Positions 46,359 through 55,429 of a stretch of DNA of 64,000 nucleotides are shown in pieces. The notes beneath the pieces are model-generated. The model searched no databases. It had not been told where the DNA came from and was given only the letters and a program-made list of their open reading frames with translations. How positions within the stretch are numbered: position 1 is the stretch's first letter; each line of letters starts with the position of its first letter. A program made the translations under genes and the position numbers. The stretch is from JAFGTX01 sp942492225. Lineage in GTDB: Bacteria > Bacillota > Clostridia > Peptostreptococcales > Acidaminobacteraceae. The DNA lies in NCBI GenBank assembly GCA_942492225.1, contig CALODS010000013.1, forward strand, positions 62,001 to 126,000, read 5' to 3'.

Positions 46359-48273
46359 CTAACTGCTCCTCTTTTAAGTAGGTGTTAAACCAACTTAATA
46401 TTTCTTGATACCTTTTTTTCCTACTTCTTGGTTTACCTTTACCAGATAATCCATGATTTTCACCATCGAACAAACAAAATTTTGATGGCACTCCTAGGTA
46501 ATTAAGTGCACTATACATATTAAGAGATTCAGTATAATGACATCTATAATCACATTTACCATGAATAAATAAGGTTGGTGTTGTCACTTGGTCCGCCTTC
46601 ATTATCGGTGAGTTATTCAAATAAAGAGTCGGATTCGTCCAAAAGTCATCTCTATTGCCCATATACTCATACACAAATTTGTAACCAATATCCGAAGATG
46701 TAAATGCTGTAATCATATTACTGATGCCTCTTTCTGAAACCGCTGCCTTAAATCTCTTGGTTTGCGTGATGATATAATTGGTCATCAATCCACCATATGA
46801 CCCACCAGTTACACCTAGTGCTTGTCCATCCATCTGTGGGTAGTTCTCTAATACGACATCTGTAAATGTCATTAATTGTTCATAAGGAACATCAAGAAAG
46901 TGACCTCTAATATTTGCAAAATCATCACCACGACCATCACTCCCTATAGGATTGGCAAAATAAACAAAATAGCCATTGGCACATAAGAGTTGAACATCAT
47001 GCATAAACACATTTGAAAAAATCGTTTTTGGTCCACCGTGTATAATTAATACGCCCGGATACTTCTTATGTTCTTCCATGTGAACAGGTTTAAAAACATA
47101 GCCTTCTATCTCAATACCATCTGATATAAAAGTATTTTTCTCTCCTTCTGATAACGCATACGTCTTAATCCATTTATTATTATCCGTTAATGGTATAAGT
47201 GTCCCATTGCTAAATAAATAAAGTTCATGTAAATCAAGATCCTTCAATCCACACATTAATATACCTTGCTCAATGACTTGATAACTATCAATCTTCTTCA
47301 ACCCTGTTTCAATAATGCTATGTGTACCATCTAGTAGAGTCTTATAAAGTACATCTCGATCCCTTTCAACTCTTATATGGTAGAATCCATCTTTATATTT
47401 TGAGACAGGTTTAGATGAAGAACAACTACTGTCTGTAATAACAGCGCATATTTCATTGCTTTTATCAATAAACGCTCCAAGCCTTTCAAAGGTCATCTCC
47501 TCTGTATTAATTAAATATAATTGCTGATTATCATTTCGACTTCTAACTCGTAAATCCGTCCCAGTAAAAATCAATCTATTCGACGTCATTGATTTAATAA
47601 ATCCAATTCGGTAATGTCCATTTGTATATTTTTTTAATGAATCATTATTCATATCATATGTATATACATCTGAATCAATTGATTCTAATTGTTGTATTTT
47701 AAAAGCAGTAAACATAATTCTATTATTTAATCCATCAAAATCAATTTGATCCACATTCATGTCTAAAGATGTAATTATTTTAATTTCTTTGCCATCATAA
47801 CTCGATTTGAACAATCCAGTAATTCGTTCACCAACAACACCAACTCCTTCGTTATAGAAAGGACCCGTTTGACTACAAGCGGCACATGTCGTTTCATCCT
47901 TTTGTTGAATGTCCGCTGCAAAGTAAATGTCCTTTTCATTCAAGAACGTATCTTTTAAGTCAAAAGGAAATGAAATAATTTCTTCTACTACTTTTGTATC
48001 AATATCATAGGAATAAAGATAAGTTTGTTCATCCTTTTTTACTTTTAAAACCAGTAAATCTTCTTTAAAGAAAAAACCATAAGGTTGGACATCAACTGAT
48101 AAATAGTCTATACTTTTATTCTCTATATTCATTAATACAACTCGACTATTAATCGTATTGACACCTTCATTTAAATTGTTTTCAAAATAGGCGCAATAGG
48201 TTTCACTCTTATTTGTTTCTAAATTTCTCAACACTCTATTTTTTAGAAAATCTTCTGTTTGAAGTAGCTTCAC
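46345..48273 (-). CDS. S9 family prolyl oligopeptidase-like serine peptidase
   Basis: A 642-aa cytosolic peptidase. An N-terminal beta-propeller of about 390 residues (with a Cys-rich insert CAACSQTGPF) is followed by an alpha/beta-hydrolase domain: HGGPKT oxyanion region, GGSYGG nucleophile motif (Ser about residue 494), Asp in HGKCDYRC and His in DGENHGL. It cleaves short peptides (acylaminoacyl-peptidase type). GTG start behind GGAGGTG. First gene of the peptidase-transporter operon, downstream of a sigma-54 promoter. Confidence 0.93.
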   Translation of the reverse strand: MKLLQTEDFLKNRVLRNLETNKSETYCAYFENNLNEGVNTINSRVVLMNIENKSIDYLSVDVQPYGFFFKEDLLVLKVKKDEQTYLYSYDIDTKVVEEIISFPFDLKDTFLNEKDIYFAADIQQKDETTCAACSQTGPFYNEGVGVVGERITGLFKSSYDGKEIKIITSLDMNVDQIDFDGLNNRIMFTAFKIQQLESIDSDVYTYDMNNDSLKKYTNGHYRIGFIKSMTSNRLIFTGTDLRVRSRNDNQQLYLINTEEMTFERLGAFIDKSNEICAVITDSSCSSSKPVSKYKDGFYHIRVERDRDVLYKTLLDGTHSIIETGLKKIDSYQVIEQGILMCGLKDLDLHELYLFSNGTLIPLTDNNKWIKTYALSEGEKNTFISDGIEIEGYVFKPVHMEEHKKYPGVLIIHGGPKTIFSNVFMHDVQLLCANGYFVYFANPIGSDGRGDDFANIRGHFLDVPYEQLMTFTDVVLENYPQMDGQALGVTGGSYGGLMTNYIITQTKRFKAAVSERGISNMITAFTSSDIGYKFVYEYMGNRDDFWTNPTLYLNNSPIMKADQVTTPTLFIHGKCDYRCHYTESLNMYSALNYLGVPSKFCLFDGENHGLSGKGKPRSRKKRYQEILSWFNTYLKEEQLDGFS

Positions 48274-48314
48274 TAAATTTACACCTCCATTTATGTGTAC
48301 ACAGTATTATTAAA

Positions 48315-48330
48315 GCAATTACCGTGCCAA
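48315..48330 (-). promoter_or_regulatory. Sigma-54 (-24/-12) promoter of the peptidase-opp operon
   Basis: The minus strand reads TTGGCACGGTAATTGCTTT, an essentially perfect match to TGGCACG-N4-TTGCW, with GG and GC 12 bp apart. It lies about 45 bp upstream of the S9 peptidase start, divergent from a sigma-54 activator gene. A palindrome TGTGTACACA (48294-48303) lies between the promoter and the gene. Confidence 0.9.
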
Positions 48331-48418
48331 AATGTAAACTTTTTGTAACTTTATATAATAATTCAGCTTTTAAACCCATCGTGTTATACTTATCATATGA
48401 TTGCAAGGAGGTTGCTTT

Positions 48419-50491
48419 ATGAAGTCGATTGCCCTAATTTCTGATTCTATTTATAGACGGAAAAGATTAGATACCTTTGATTCTATTTTAAAAACAAATA
48501 TCGAGGAAGTTTTTGCTGATAATGTCTTAGTAAATAATTATTACATAGACTCTTTTACACCTAATTTAAAAATCAAAGAAGACCTTGTTATTGTAATGGC
48601 TGAAAGTCGTGCGCTCAAAGTTAAAGAATATGTCATCAATCAAAACAATATTATTGTTGCTGAAAGAACCTTTATGAAAGATGCTGTTTTTCCTTTATTT
48701 TCAATCCCTGACAATACGGACATACTTGTTGTTAACGACTCCATCGAAACAGTTCTAGAGTCTGTTTCCACACTAAATCATTCAAGAAAAAGAAACATTA
48801 ACTTTATCCCTTTTGAACCAGGAAAAGACTATCATCATATTAAATATGCCGTCTCTCCAAATGTAGGAGAATTGGTACCTGATTATATTGAAAATGTTTT
48901 TAATATCAACAATAGAGTTCTTGATATCTCGACCATGTTACTCATTATAAGCAAGTTGCATCTAAACAACCTAGACATCCAAAAAAGACTCTATAATTAC
49001 TATCAAAAGATATTAAGTTCAAATGATGGCATTATTGATAATTACAATAACTTACTTGAAAAAACAGAAGAAATTGATATCCTTTTAAACCTGTCACACG
49101 ATGGTATTTTACTGACAGATAAAGAGGGTAAAATCATTATTTCAAACAAAAAATTTAATGATCTATTTGGTATTGTCGGATCTATCAACAATAAAAAACT
49201 TCAAGAAATCATTCCCGAATTATCTTTCGAAAAATATTTTGACGGAGATTTTAGTGATGAACTTATTTCGTTCAAGAAAAAATATATCAATTTAGAAAAG
49301 AAAGACATCGTTCATTTTTACAATGATAACCGCATGTACTTTAACTTTCAAGAAGTTACTTACATCAAAAAACTCGAACAAAACCTCACACAAAAACTAA
49401 GAGAAAAAGGCCAAATTGCCCGTTATAATTTTGATGATATCGTCAGAGAATCCCACAAGATGGAGACGATTATTAATATCTCTAAAAAAATAGCTGCAAC
49501 TGATTTAACCGTCTTTATCACTGGCGAAAGTGGAACAGGAAAAGAAGTTCTTGCTCAAGCAATTCACAACGCTTCGGACAGGAAAAATCAACCATTTATC
49601 GCCATAAATGGCGCTGCAATACCAGACAATCTATTAGAAAGTGAATTATTCGGCTATGTTAATGGCTCCTTCACAGGTGCACTTAAAGGCGGGAAGCAAG
49701 GACTATTTGAAAAAGCCAATAACGGGACTATTTTCTTAGATGAGATTGGTGATATGCCTAAATACCTTCAATCAAAGCTCCTGCGCGTGCTTCAAGAACA
49801 GCAAATCACGCCTATTGGGTCCGACAAAATGATAGATATAGACGTCCGTGTTATAGCAGCGACCAACAAAGATCCTATTACGATGATCACAGATGGGAGT
49901 TTTAGAAAAGACCTATTTTACCGTCTTAACGTCTTCCCAGTACATCTGCCACCACTTCGAGATCGGGTTGAAGACTTAGATGTTCTACTCCATCATTTCA
50001 CCAAAAATAGATTTACTTTCTCTCAAGAATGTATTGATTTATTTCATCAACACGATTGGCCAGGCAATATAAGAGAACTCCTAAATATTTCTCAGTATAT
50101 TTCAATACTTGAAGATCACTCAACTGTTGAAATAGAATCATTACCAATCTATTTAACCAACAGTGTCGGTGATACATCAATAAGAAAGGATCATAAGCAA
50201 TTTGAAAAAGAGCGTTTAATTATCGAGGAGAAAACTGATATTGCAACAGCTATAGAAGTCCTTGAGAAGGTCCGTTTATTGAACGACATTCAAAAGACCG
50301 CAGGTAGAAAACATTTGCTAGAATTGTTTGAAAAAACAGGAACACCATTACAAGAAAGTTATTTGAGAAGGACACTACTTGCCTTAGAATGGGCGCAGTT
50401 AATTGTTATAAAACAAGCACGAAGTGGGAGTTATATTACTGCTTTAGGGAAATCTTTCTTAAGCAGTTTTAATAAACAGGTAATTTTATAG
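48419..50491 (+). CDS. Sigma-54-dependent transcriptional activator
   Basis: A 690-aa enhancer-binding protein. The N-terminal region (about 1-190) resembles a PrpR-N type sensor domain. A PAS-like segment (NLSHDGILLTDKEGKIIISNKKF) and the AAA+ domain follow, with GESGTGKE (Walker A), the sigma-54-contacting loop GSFTGA, and Walker B GTIFLDEIGDM. The C-terminus is not a plain Fis domain but a longer winged-helix-like segment (ERLIIEEKTDIATAIEVLEKV). The ATG at 48419 follows AAGGAGG. It probably activates the divergent peptidase-opp operon in response to an amino acid or peptide signal. Confidence 0.93.
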   Translation: MKSIALISDSIYRRKRLDTFDSILKTNIEEVFADNVLVNNYYIDSFTPNLKIKEDLVIVMAESRALKVKEYVINQNNIIVAERTFMKDAVFPLFSIPDNTDILVVNDSIETVLESVSTLNHSRKRNINFIPFEPGKDYHHIKYAVSPNVGELVPDYIENVFNINNRVLDISTMLLIISKLHLNNLDIQKRLYNYYQKILSSNDGIIDNYNNLLEKTEEIDILLNLSHDGILLTDKEGKIIISNKKFNDLFGIVGSINNKKLQEIIPELSFEKYFDGDFSDELISFKKKYINLEKKDIVHFYNDNRMYFNFQEVTYIKKLEQNLTQKLREKGQIARYNFDDIVRESHKMETIINISKKIAATDLTVFITGESGTGKEVLAQAIHNASDRKNQPFIAINGAAIPDNLLESELFGYVNGSFTGALKGGKQGLFEKANNGTIFLDEIGDMPKYLQSKLLRVLQEQQITPIGSDKMIDIDVRVIAATNKDPITMITDGSFRKDLFYRLNVFPVHLPPLRDRVEDLDVLLHHFTKNRFTFSQECIDLFHQHDWPGNIRELLNISQYISILEDHSTVEIESLPIYLTNSVGDTSIRKDHKQFEKERLIIEEKTDIATAIEVLEKVRLLNDIQKTAGRKHLLELFEKTGTPLQESYLRRTLLALEWAQLIVIKQARSGSYITALGKSFLSSFNKQVIL

Positions 50492-50549
50492 GTTTGGAGC
50501 TTACCTGTAAAACCTATTAATCAACCCGTTTGTGCATTCTAGAAAAATA

Positions 50550-50580
50550 GGAAATAACAACTCGTTATTTCCTTCTTTTT
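50550..50580 (+). terminator. Intrinsic terminator after the sigma-54 activator gene
   Basis: Stem GGAAATAAC/GTTATTTCC with a 5-nt loop and a T-rich tail; flanking A-run allows use from both sides, towards the convergent GNAT gene. Confidence 0.85.
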
Positions 50581-50594
50581 ATATCCAAAATCAA

Positions 50595-51068
50595 CTACCT
50601 AACAATTCTTTCGTAGTATATATCTGACCATCCGCACGCATCATTATTCACTATTTTTGTTTTTACAAAATTATGTTTTTCGTAAAAATGTTGATTTCTC
50701 AAAGAAAAATCAGGTGTTTCCAATGTCCATTTTTCTTTAGGATAATGAGTCTCTAAAATATGGTTTAGTAGCACAGAACCAATCCCTTTATTTTGAAAAT
50801 CAGGTGCAATCCACATCCCGTCAATTCTATATTCTTCATCATTCTTTTTCCAAGCCAATCCACCACCAACGATTTGATTATTATAAATAGCTTTATAATA
50901 AAACGACTCTTCAATCCACTTTCGATGGTTAACAACTTCATCGTGCCCAGGTGGACCTTCCAAATTAGCACCTTCTGGCTTTAAAAGATTATCTTCTAAA
51001 AAAGTTTTAATCGCAATTAACGTCAATGCCTCTGCATCTTCTGGAACAGCTTTTTTTATTATTATCAT
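50595..51068 (-). CDS. GNAT family N-acetyltransferase
   Basis: A 157-aa single-domain acetyltransferase: IDGMWIAPDFQNKGIGSVLLNHILE is the acetyl-CoA P-loop (Q/R-x-x-G-x-G/A) at about residues 88-112, and LRNQHFYEKHNFVKTKI the C-terminal motif. The substrate is unknown. First of a run of small accessory genes, all on the minus strand. Confidence 0.9.
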   Translation of the reverse strand: MIIIKKAVPEDAEALTLIAIKTFLEDNLLKPEGANLEGPPGHDEVVNHRKWIEESFYYKAIYNNQIVGGGLAWKKNDEEYRIDGMWIAPDFQNKGIGSVLLNHILETHYPKEKWTLETPDFSLRNQHFYEKHNFVKTKIVNNDACGWSDIYYERIVR

Positions 51069-51132
51069 TTATTTCTACCGTCCTTTCATAATTTACTCAT
51101 GTTTCTACCATTATACCCTATTTATTAAAGCA

Positions 51133-51585
51133 TTAAATTTCAGCCATATATATCCTAGAGTCTTCTCCCCATGGATGATAACCATTACCTATGTATGAAA
51201 AATCATATTTTTCATAGTAACCCACATGACTTGTACACAAGTATACTTTGCTAAAACCCGCTAACTTTGCATCCGACTTAGCTTTATCAATTAATAATTT
51301 AGCATAATGATTCCCGCGATATTCTACTTCGATAAAAACAGCGCAAATCCATGGATACAAATCCATTCTACTGATAAAATCATTTGTAATTAATCCTGCA
51401 CACCCAATAATTTTTTTATCATCATATAATAAATACCACTGGGGCAGAGAATTATCACTTGTTACTGCATGTACTATGCAATCCTCATAAATCATCATAG
51501 TCTCGTCGATTGCCCATTGTTTTTGAAAATATTCAATTGCCTCTGAAACGTATTCTGGATTATCTCTAACTGATATTATCTTCAT
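51133..51585 (-). CDS. GNAT family N-acetyltransferase
   Basis: A 150-aa acetyltransferase: FIEVEYRGNHYAKLLIDKAKSDAKLAGF is the CoA-binding motif, and YEKYDFSYIGNGYHPWGEDSRIY the C-terminus. Proteins with the closing P-W-G-E-x-S-R-I-Y motif are a recognisable GNAT subgroup. The substrate is unknown. Confidence 0.9.
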   Translation of the reverse strand: MKIISVRDNPEYVSEAIEYFQKQWAIDETMMIYEDCIVHAVTSDNSLPQWYLLYDDKKIIGCAGLITNDFISRMDLYPWICAVFIEVEYRGNHYAKLLIDKAKSDAKLAGFSKVYLCTSHVGYYEKYDFSYIGNGYHPWGEDSRIYMAEI

Positions 51586-51730
51586 TTTCTCATCTCCATA
51601 TAATCATCCGTATTTTTTACATTATAATAATTTACACATCTGTAATTTATTGCGATTAATACCATTATATATAACCCCAGCAAGTATGACTTTATTTTAT
51701 TCGTTTTATTTTCGTCACCCCAGTATCCTT

Positions 51731-52072
51731 CTAATTTGAAAATGTAGTGTTTTTTACTTTCCATTTTTCAAGTGCAATACCAACCCAAAAACCATAAATC
51801 CCAAAGGTAATAAAGATTAGCACTAACCATTTTATCCAATTACCAAACAATCCCATTGCCGTTCCAGTAAATTTTAATCTTCTTCCATTTACAACAGTAT
51901 GATCTATTCTCCAACCGTAAAACATACACAATGCCCATGGATAACAGATTCCAAAAGTAATGGTTGTTATAATGCCACCTAGTATGGTCCATCCAATTAA
52001 CTGTAATAACCCTCCATCAAAATAAGATTCATTGCTACTTATTTCTGATTTATATACATTTATATCTCTCAT
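51731..52072 (-). CDS. DUF898-like (YjgN family) membrane protein
   Basis: A 113-aa protein with two long hydrophobic segments, each with the repeated motif T-F-G-I-C/Y...P/F-W (TILGGIITTITFGICYPWALCMFYGWRIDHTVVNGRRLKFTG then LVLIFITFGIYGFWVGIALEKW). This is the DUF898/YjgN pattern of small multispan proteins. ATG at 52072 follows GGAGAATAT. The function is unknown. Confidence 0.75.
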   Translation of the reverse strand: MRDINVYKSEISSNESYFDGGLLQLIGWTILGGIITTITFGICYPWALCMFYGWRIDHTVVNGRRLKFTGTAMGLFGNWIKWLVLIFITFGIYGFWVGIALEKWKVKNTTFSN

Positions 52073-52162
52073 ATATTCTCCTTTTTTATAATATGTCCTA
52101 TGTTTTTTAAACGTCACACCTTATAATTTGTACTAGATTAATTATTAATAAGTCCCGTATAT

Positions 52163-52506
52163 CTAAATCTTATACTCCAACTGAATATCTCTAGTATCCT
52201 GTTTATATAGTTCTTCATTAATTTCAACAGCATTAACACAGCCTATTGAATCATAGAATTTAATCGTTTCTTCAGCTGATCCAGCACAAATATAGAATTC
52301 AACAAAACATACTTGCTAAGAAAACCTAATTCGTTTCGATATCTGTCGTAGCTATCTGGCCAGCCCGTTTCCAGATAATCAATTTCTACCAACATCTTTT
52401 TACCATCCACATCTCGCCATGCATTTTTAATATATTGTTCTGGATTTATTTCGCTTATTTTGTCACACTCATCTAATTTTAATTCTCTATAATATATTTT
52501 TGTCAT
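52163..52506 (-). pseudogene. Decayed GNAT acetyltransferase gene
   Basis: The first frame gives the N-terminal GNAT half (YYRELKLDECDKISEINPEQYIKNAW) and then loses the CoA-binding core. A second frame gives only the C-terminal part (ETIKFYDSIGCVNAVEINEELY), typical of the end of a GNAT domain, to a stop at 52163. The middle of the gene is missing and the frame is shifted, so it is a remnant rather than a simple sequencing error. Confidence 0.7.
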
Positions 52507-52586
52507 TTCATCGCCTCCTCAATAAGTAATTATGAATCACAAGGTCTTTACAAGAAGAAAAAATATTCGAAACTCAATTTTTTAAA

Positions 52587-53405
52587 CTAAAATTTAAACC
52601 AATAACATTTATATTCTTCACTTTGTTCAAACCCTAACTTTTCTGCTAATTTTCTTGAAGCAATGTTATCTTTGCTACAATCCCAATAGGGAATAATTTT
52701 TCTTTCAAAGCAATCCTTAATAAATCTGCTTGCTAACTCATAGGCATAACCTTTTTTTCGGTAACCACTTAATGTTTCTATTCCTATTGTTTCAGTCCCA
52801 TTCGCAACAAATCCAGAATAGCAAACACTTACTATTTCGTTGTTTTCCATAGCAAAATAACACGTGCCATTGTTGAAGAAATTATCCATTGTACCCCAGA
52901 ATAATTCAAGTTCATTTGTTACAAATTCAAGATTGGAGACAGTTGATACCAATAATTTCTTATCCAACTTTTTAATATTAAATTCTCCACTTCTTAAATC
53001 TTTTGTCAACTCGTCTGCGTTTTCATTCATTTGATACACTAATTGATAGTCAAACTGTATTTTTTTATCTTCAAAAATTTCTTCAATTACGTCTTCCCAA
53101 TGATAACAAGTCGCTGATACTTCAAACCAATTTATTCCTTTATCCAACAATTCTATTATGAGTTTATTATCTACATAGTCTTTTATATTTTTTTTGAATG
53201 AAGCGTTGTTAACTTGCCCTATAAAATAAAACCCTTGCATCCCTTGATTCCAAATCAATGCGCTTTTAGGATTCTTGTTATTGTCTACATAAATTTCACC
53301 TGGGCTTACACTGCTAATTACTGCATGTATTTCTGGGAAGTTCTTCACTTCTGACATCAAATGCTCAACGATGCGAAAATTAGTTTTATTCAGTTTATGT
53401 ATCAT
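52587..53405 (-). CDS. GNAT acetyltransferase of the PF12746 type
   Basis: A 272-aa protein with an N-terminal accessory region and a C-terminal acetyltransferase domain: VSVCYSGFVANGTETIGIETLSGYRKKGYAYELASRF is the CoA-binding region, ending IASRKLAEKLGFEQSEEYKCYWF. This is the larger GNAT subgroup that includes antibiotic-modifying ZmaR-like proteins; a detoxification role is inferred, not shown. Confidence 0.85.
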   Translation of the reverse strand: MIHKLNKTNFRIVEHLMSEVKNFPEIHAVISSVSPGEIYVDNNKNPKSALIWNQGMQGFYFIGQVNNASFKKNIKDYVDNKLIIELLDKGINWFEVSATCYHWEDVIEEIFEDKKIQFDYQLVYQMNENADELTKDLRSGEFNIKKLDKKLLVSTVSNLEFVTNELELFWGTMDNFFNNGTCYFAMENNEIVSVCYSGFVANGTETIGIETLSGYRKKGYAYELASRFIKDCFERKIIPYWDCSKDNIASRKLAEKLGFEQSEEYKCYWFKF

Positions 53406-53437
53406 GATTTGTGCCTCCTTTTCAAATTTGACACGTT

Positions 53438-54166
53438 CTAAGTATAAAGCTGGTCTAACTTATTTAACGAATTTGAAATGTCCGATTCTACTAAACCACC
53501 ATGATAGCATATTATCTTTTGAATATTCATATTTTTTATCTTTCTTATACTATTCATACAGTCATCAATATCTAAAGTGAATTCCGGATTGGCTATGACA
53601 AATTGATTGTTTTCATAAGCTAATGCATCACCAACAAATAACACTGATTCTTCTTCTAACAGTATAGATAAATGTCCAGGTGTATGGCCTGGAGTAGAAA
53701 TAACCCTTATGCCATTTGCTACATAATCACCGTCTTTTACAGTTTTATCTACACTTACCGTGTTTATAGTTGCAAGATATTTAACAAACTGATCACCAAA
53801 TTCTTTTTCCTGTTCACTCAATGTTTTGTTATATTCTTCTGCTTGAATTAATCTCAACGATTTTTCACTACCATCAATAAATACTTTTTCACTTTTTGAC
53901 GCTATCACTTCTATAGAAGGATTTTTCTTTTTCAATAACTCCAATGAGCCTATATGATCGTGGTCATGATGTGAAATAAAAACTTTTGTTAACTCATTTA
54001 TCCCAAAGCCAAATCTATTTAATTCTGACGCAATCTGATCTATTTGATTGGGAAAACCCGCGTCACATAAAATCAACTCTTCGCCCTCTTGTATTAATAC
54101 TGGATGTACTTTAATTACATCCTCTCCCATTTTAAAATCTAGCGTTAATATGTTATACCGTTTCAC
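53438..54166 (-). CDS. MBL-fold metallohydrolase
   Basis: A 242-aa metallo-beta-lactamase-fold protein: LCDAGFPNQ, metal motif SHHDHDHIGS (about residues 65-74), STPGHTPGHLSIL, FVGDAL and YHGG. The layout resembles AHL-lactonase or glyoxalase-II-like small-molecule hydrolases. It starts with ATG behind GGGAGGTAAATC. Confidence 0.88.
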   Translation of the reverse strand: MKRYNILTLDFKMGEDVIKVHPVLIQEGEELILCDAGFPNQIDQIASELNRFGFGINELTKVFISHHDHDHIGSLELLKKKNPSIEVIASKSEKVFIDGSEKSLRLIQAEEYNKTLSEQEKEFGDQFVKYLATINTVSVDKTVKDGDYVANGIRVISTPGHTPGHLSILLEEESVLFVGDALAYENNQFVIANPEFTLDIDDCMNSIRKIKNMNIQKIICYHGGLVESDISNSLNKLDQLYT

Positions 54167-54232
54167 GATTTACCTCCCTAGTTTTTTTCCTTTTGCAAAT
54201 ACCATGTATGACTACAACATGCATAGTTGGGT

Positions 54233-54769
54233 TTATAAATTATAATTATTTACAAATCCATTATGATATATATTGTCCAATAACAGACTATCTTCACTAT
54301 GTCCAGCCTTCTCTTCATCAGGATAACCCAATGATAAAATTGCTTCCACTCTCATATTCGTCGGAAGATTTAATAGATCCCTAACATACTCTTCACTACT
54401 TATTCCATCTAGTGTATACCTATTACGAATTTGTACCCAACACGAAGCCAATCCTAAAGATGATGCCGATAAATGTGCTATTGTTGTGGCGATAGCAGCA
54501 TCTTCAATCCAAACATCTGATTTATTTTCATCGGCCAAAACGATTAAGCAACTTGGTGCATTTTTAAGTAAGCTTGAACCCGCTTTTTTCGAGTGGGAAA
54601 GCTTTTCTATTATATCTAAATCATCTATAAATATAAATTTTAACAAATCAATATTGTTTCCTCTGGGAGATCTTAACACTGAACGTAATAATTCGTCTAT
54701 CGTATTTTTATCAACTCTTTGTGGATGATACTTTCTAATACTTCTTCTTTTTACTAATAAATCGTACAT
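54233..54769 (-). CDS. Nitroreductase family protein
   Basis: A 178-aa FMN-dependent oxidoreductase: RRSIRKYHPQRVDKNTIDELLRSVLRSPRGNN at the N-terminus (FMN-phosphate binding), then DAAIATTIAHLSASSLGLASCWVQIRNR and LSLGYPDEE. Small nitroreductases reduce nitro or quinone compounds or work in cofactor or flavin metabolism. Start behind AAAGGAG. Confidence 0.9.
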   Translation of the reverse strand: MYDLLVKRRSIRKYHPQRVDKNTIDELLRSVLRSPRGNNIDLLKFIFIDDLDIIEKLSHSKKAGSSLLKNAPSCLIVLADENKSDVWIEDAAIATTIAHLSASSLGLASCWVQIRNRYTLDGISSEEYVRDLLNLPTNMRVEAILSLGYPDEEKAGHSEDSLLLDNIYHNGFVNNYNL

Positions 54770-54840
54770 AACATAACTCCTTTCGCTTTCTAAGTTTTAA
54801 TTTCAGCCAAATGTCTCGCAACGCTCAGCATACACTCATA

Positions 54841-55011
54841 TTAGAAAATGTAGTTCATCTTTCTTTTTATCCAAAATATATATTCATTGAAATCATTAAA
54901 TCCACCATAAAAATATAAAAAAACAGATATAAAACATATAAAAATGAACAATACACCAACTAACAAACTTAACGAAATATATACGTTTTTCTTTGAAATC
55001 ACAGTCTTCAT
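54841..55011 (-). CDS. Small single-pass membrane protein
   Basis: About 56 aa from the ATG at 55011, which has AAGGAG 6 nt upstream; one long TM segment (VYISLSLLVGVLFIFICFISVFLYFYGG) and a basic C-terminus. No family recognised. It lies downstream of the YcxB-like group. Confidence 0.5.
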   Translation of the reverse strand: MKTVISKKNVYISLSLLVGVLFIFICFISVFLYFYGGFNDFNEYIFWIKRKMNYIF

Positions 55012-55063
55012 CATAAGCTCCTTAATTTTCATTTACGTCTATCTTAAAGGTTTGTTTCAATAA

Positions 55064-55270
55064 CTATTTATCGTATTCTTTAATACTTATTACAATTTTT
55101 GTTAATGGCGAGTAATGAATTATGTACTTTGTATCAGATAAAAATTTTTTGCCGACTAAAATCTCTTTAGAAGTATTATATTCCTTACCATTGAAGATTA
55201 TAGACGATGGTGCACCACTCTTATCATTAATTGACACTTCACTTAAGTATCCAGTTATTTGATTTTTCAA
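55064..55270 (-). CDS. Small hypothetical protein (TTG start), coupled to upstream genes
   Basis: 68 aa beginning KNQITGYLSEVSINDKSG after a TTG that directly follows the stop codon of the preceding small ORF. It is beta-rich (SSIIFNGKEYNTSKEILVGKKF) and soluble. No own Shine-Dalgarno, so translation would depend on coupling. Unknown family. Confidence 0.45.
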   Translation of the reverse strand: MKNQITGYLSEVSINDKSGAPSSIIFNGKEYNTSKEILVGKKFLSDTKYIIHYSPLTKIVISIKEYDK

Positions 55271-55429
55271 TTAACGATCTATTTTATTTTCGATTTTTTC
55301 AAGACGATTACTTATTTCTTTTAAATTAACATTCATTTTATATAAAAAATATAGTAGTAAAACTACAGGACTTGCCATCACTAATAAATACAATAATGAC
55401 ACAAAATACATACCACCAGATAAATTCAT
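55271..55429 (-). CDS. 52-aa membrane-anchored coiled-coil peptide
   Basis: An ATG overlapping the TGA of the YcxB-like gene (TGATG) with AAGAAGGAAGG upstream opens 52 codons: one TM helix (MYFVSLLYLLVMASPVVLLLYFLY without the flanks) and a short amphipathic coiled coil (NVNLKEISNRLEKIENKIDR). The stop-start overlap and Shine-Dalgarno support translation. It resembles small YvlB/phage-shock-like anchors only superficially; no family assigned. Confidence 0.6.
   Translation of the reverse strand: MNLSGGMYFVSLLYLLVMASPVVLLLYFLYKMNVNLKEISNRLEKIENKIDR

Noticed and set aside
51582..51764. 60-codon frame between DUF898-like and GNAT genes
   Set aside because: Starts inside the DUF898 coding region without a ribosome site and overlaps both neighbours; no recognisable domain.
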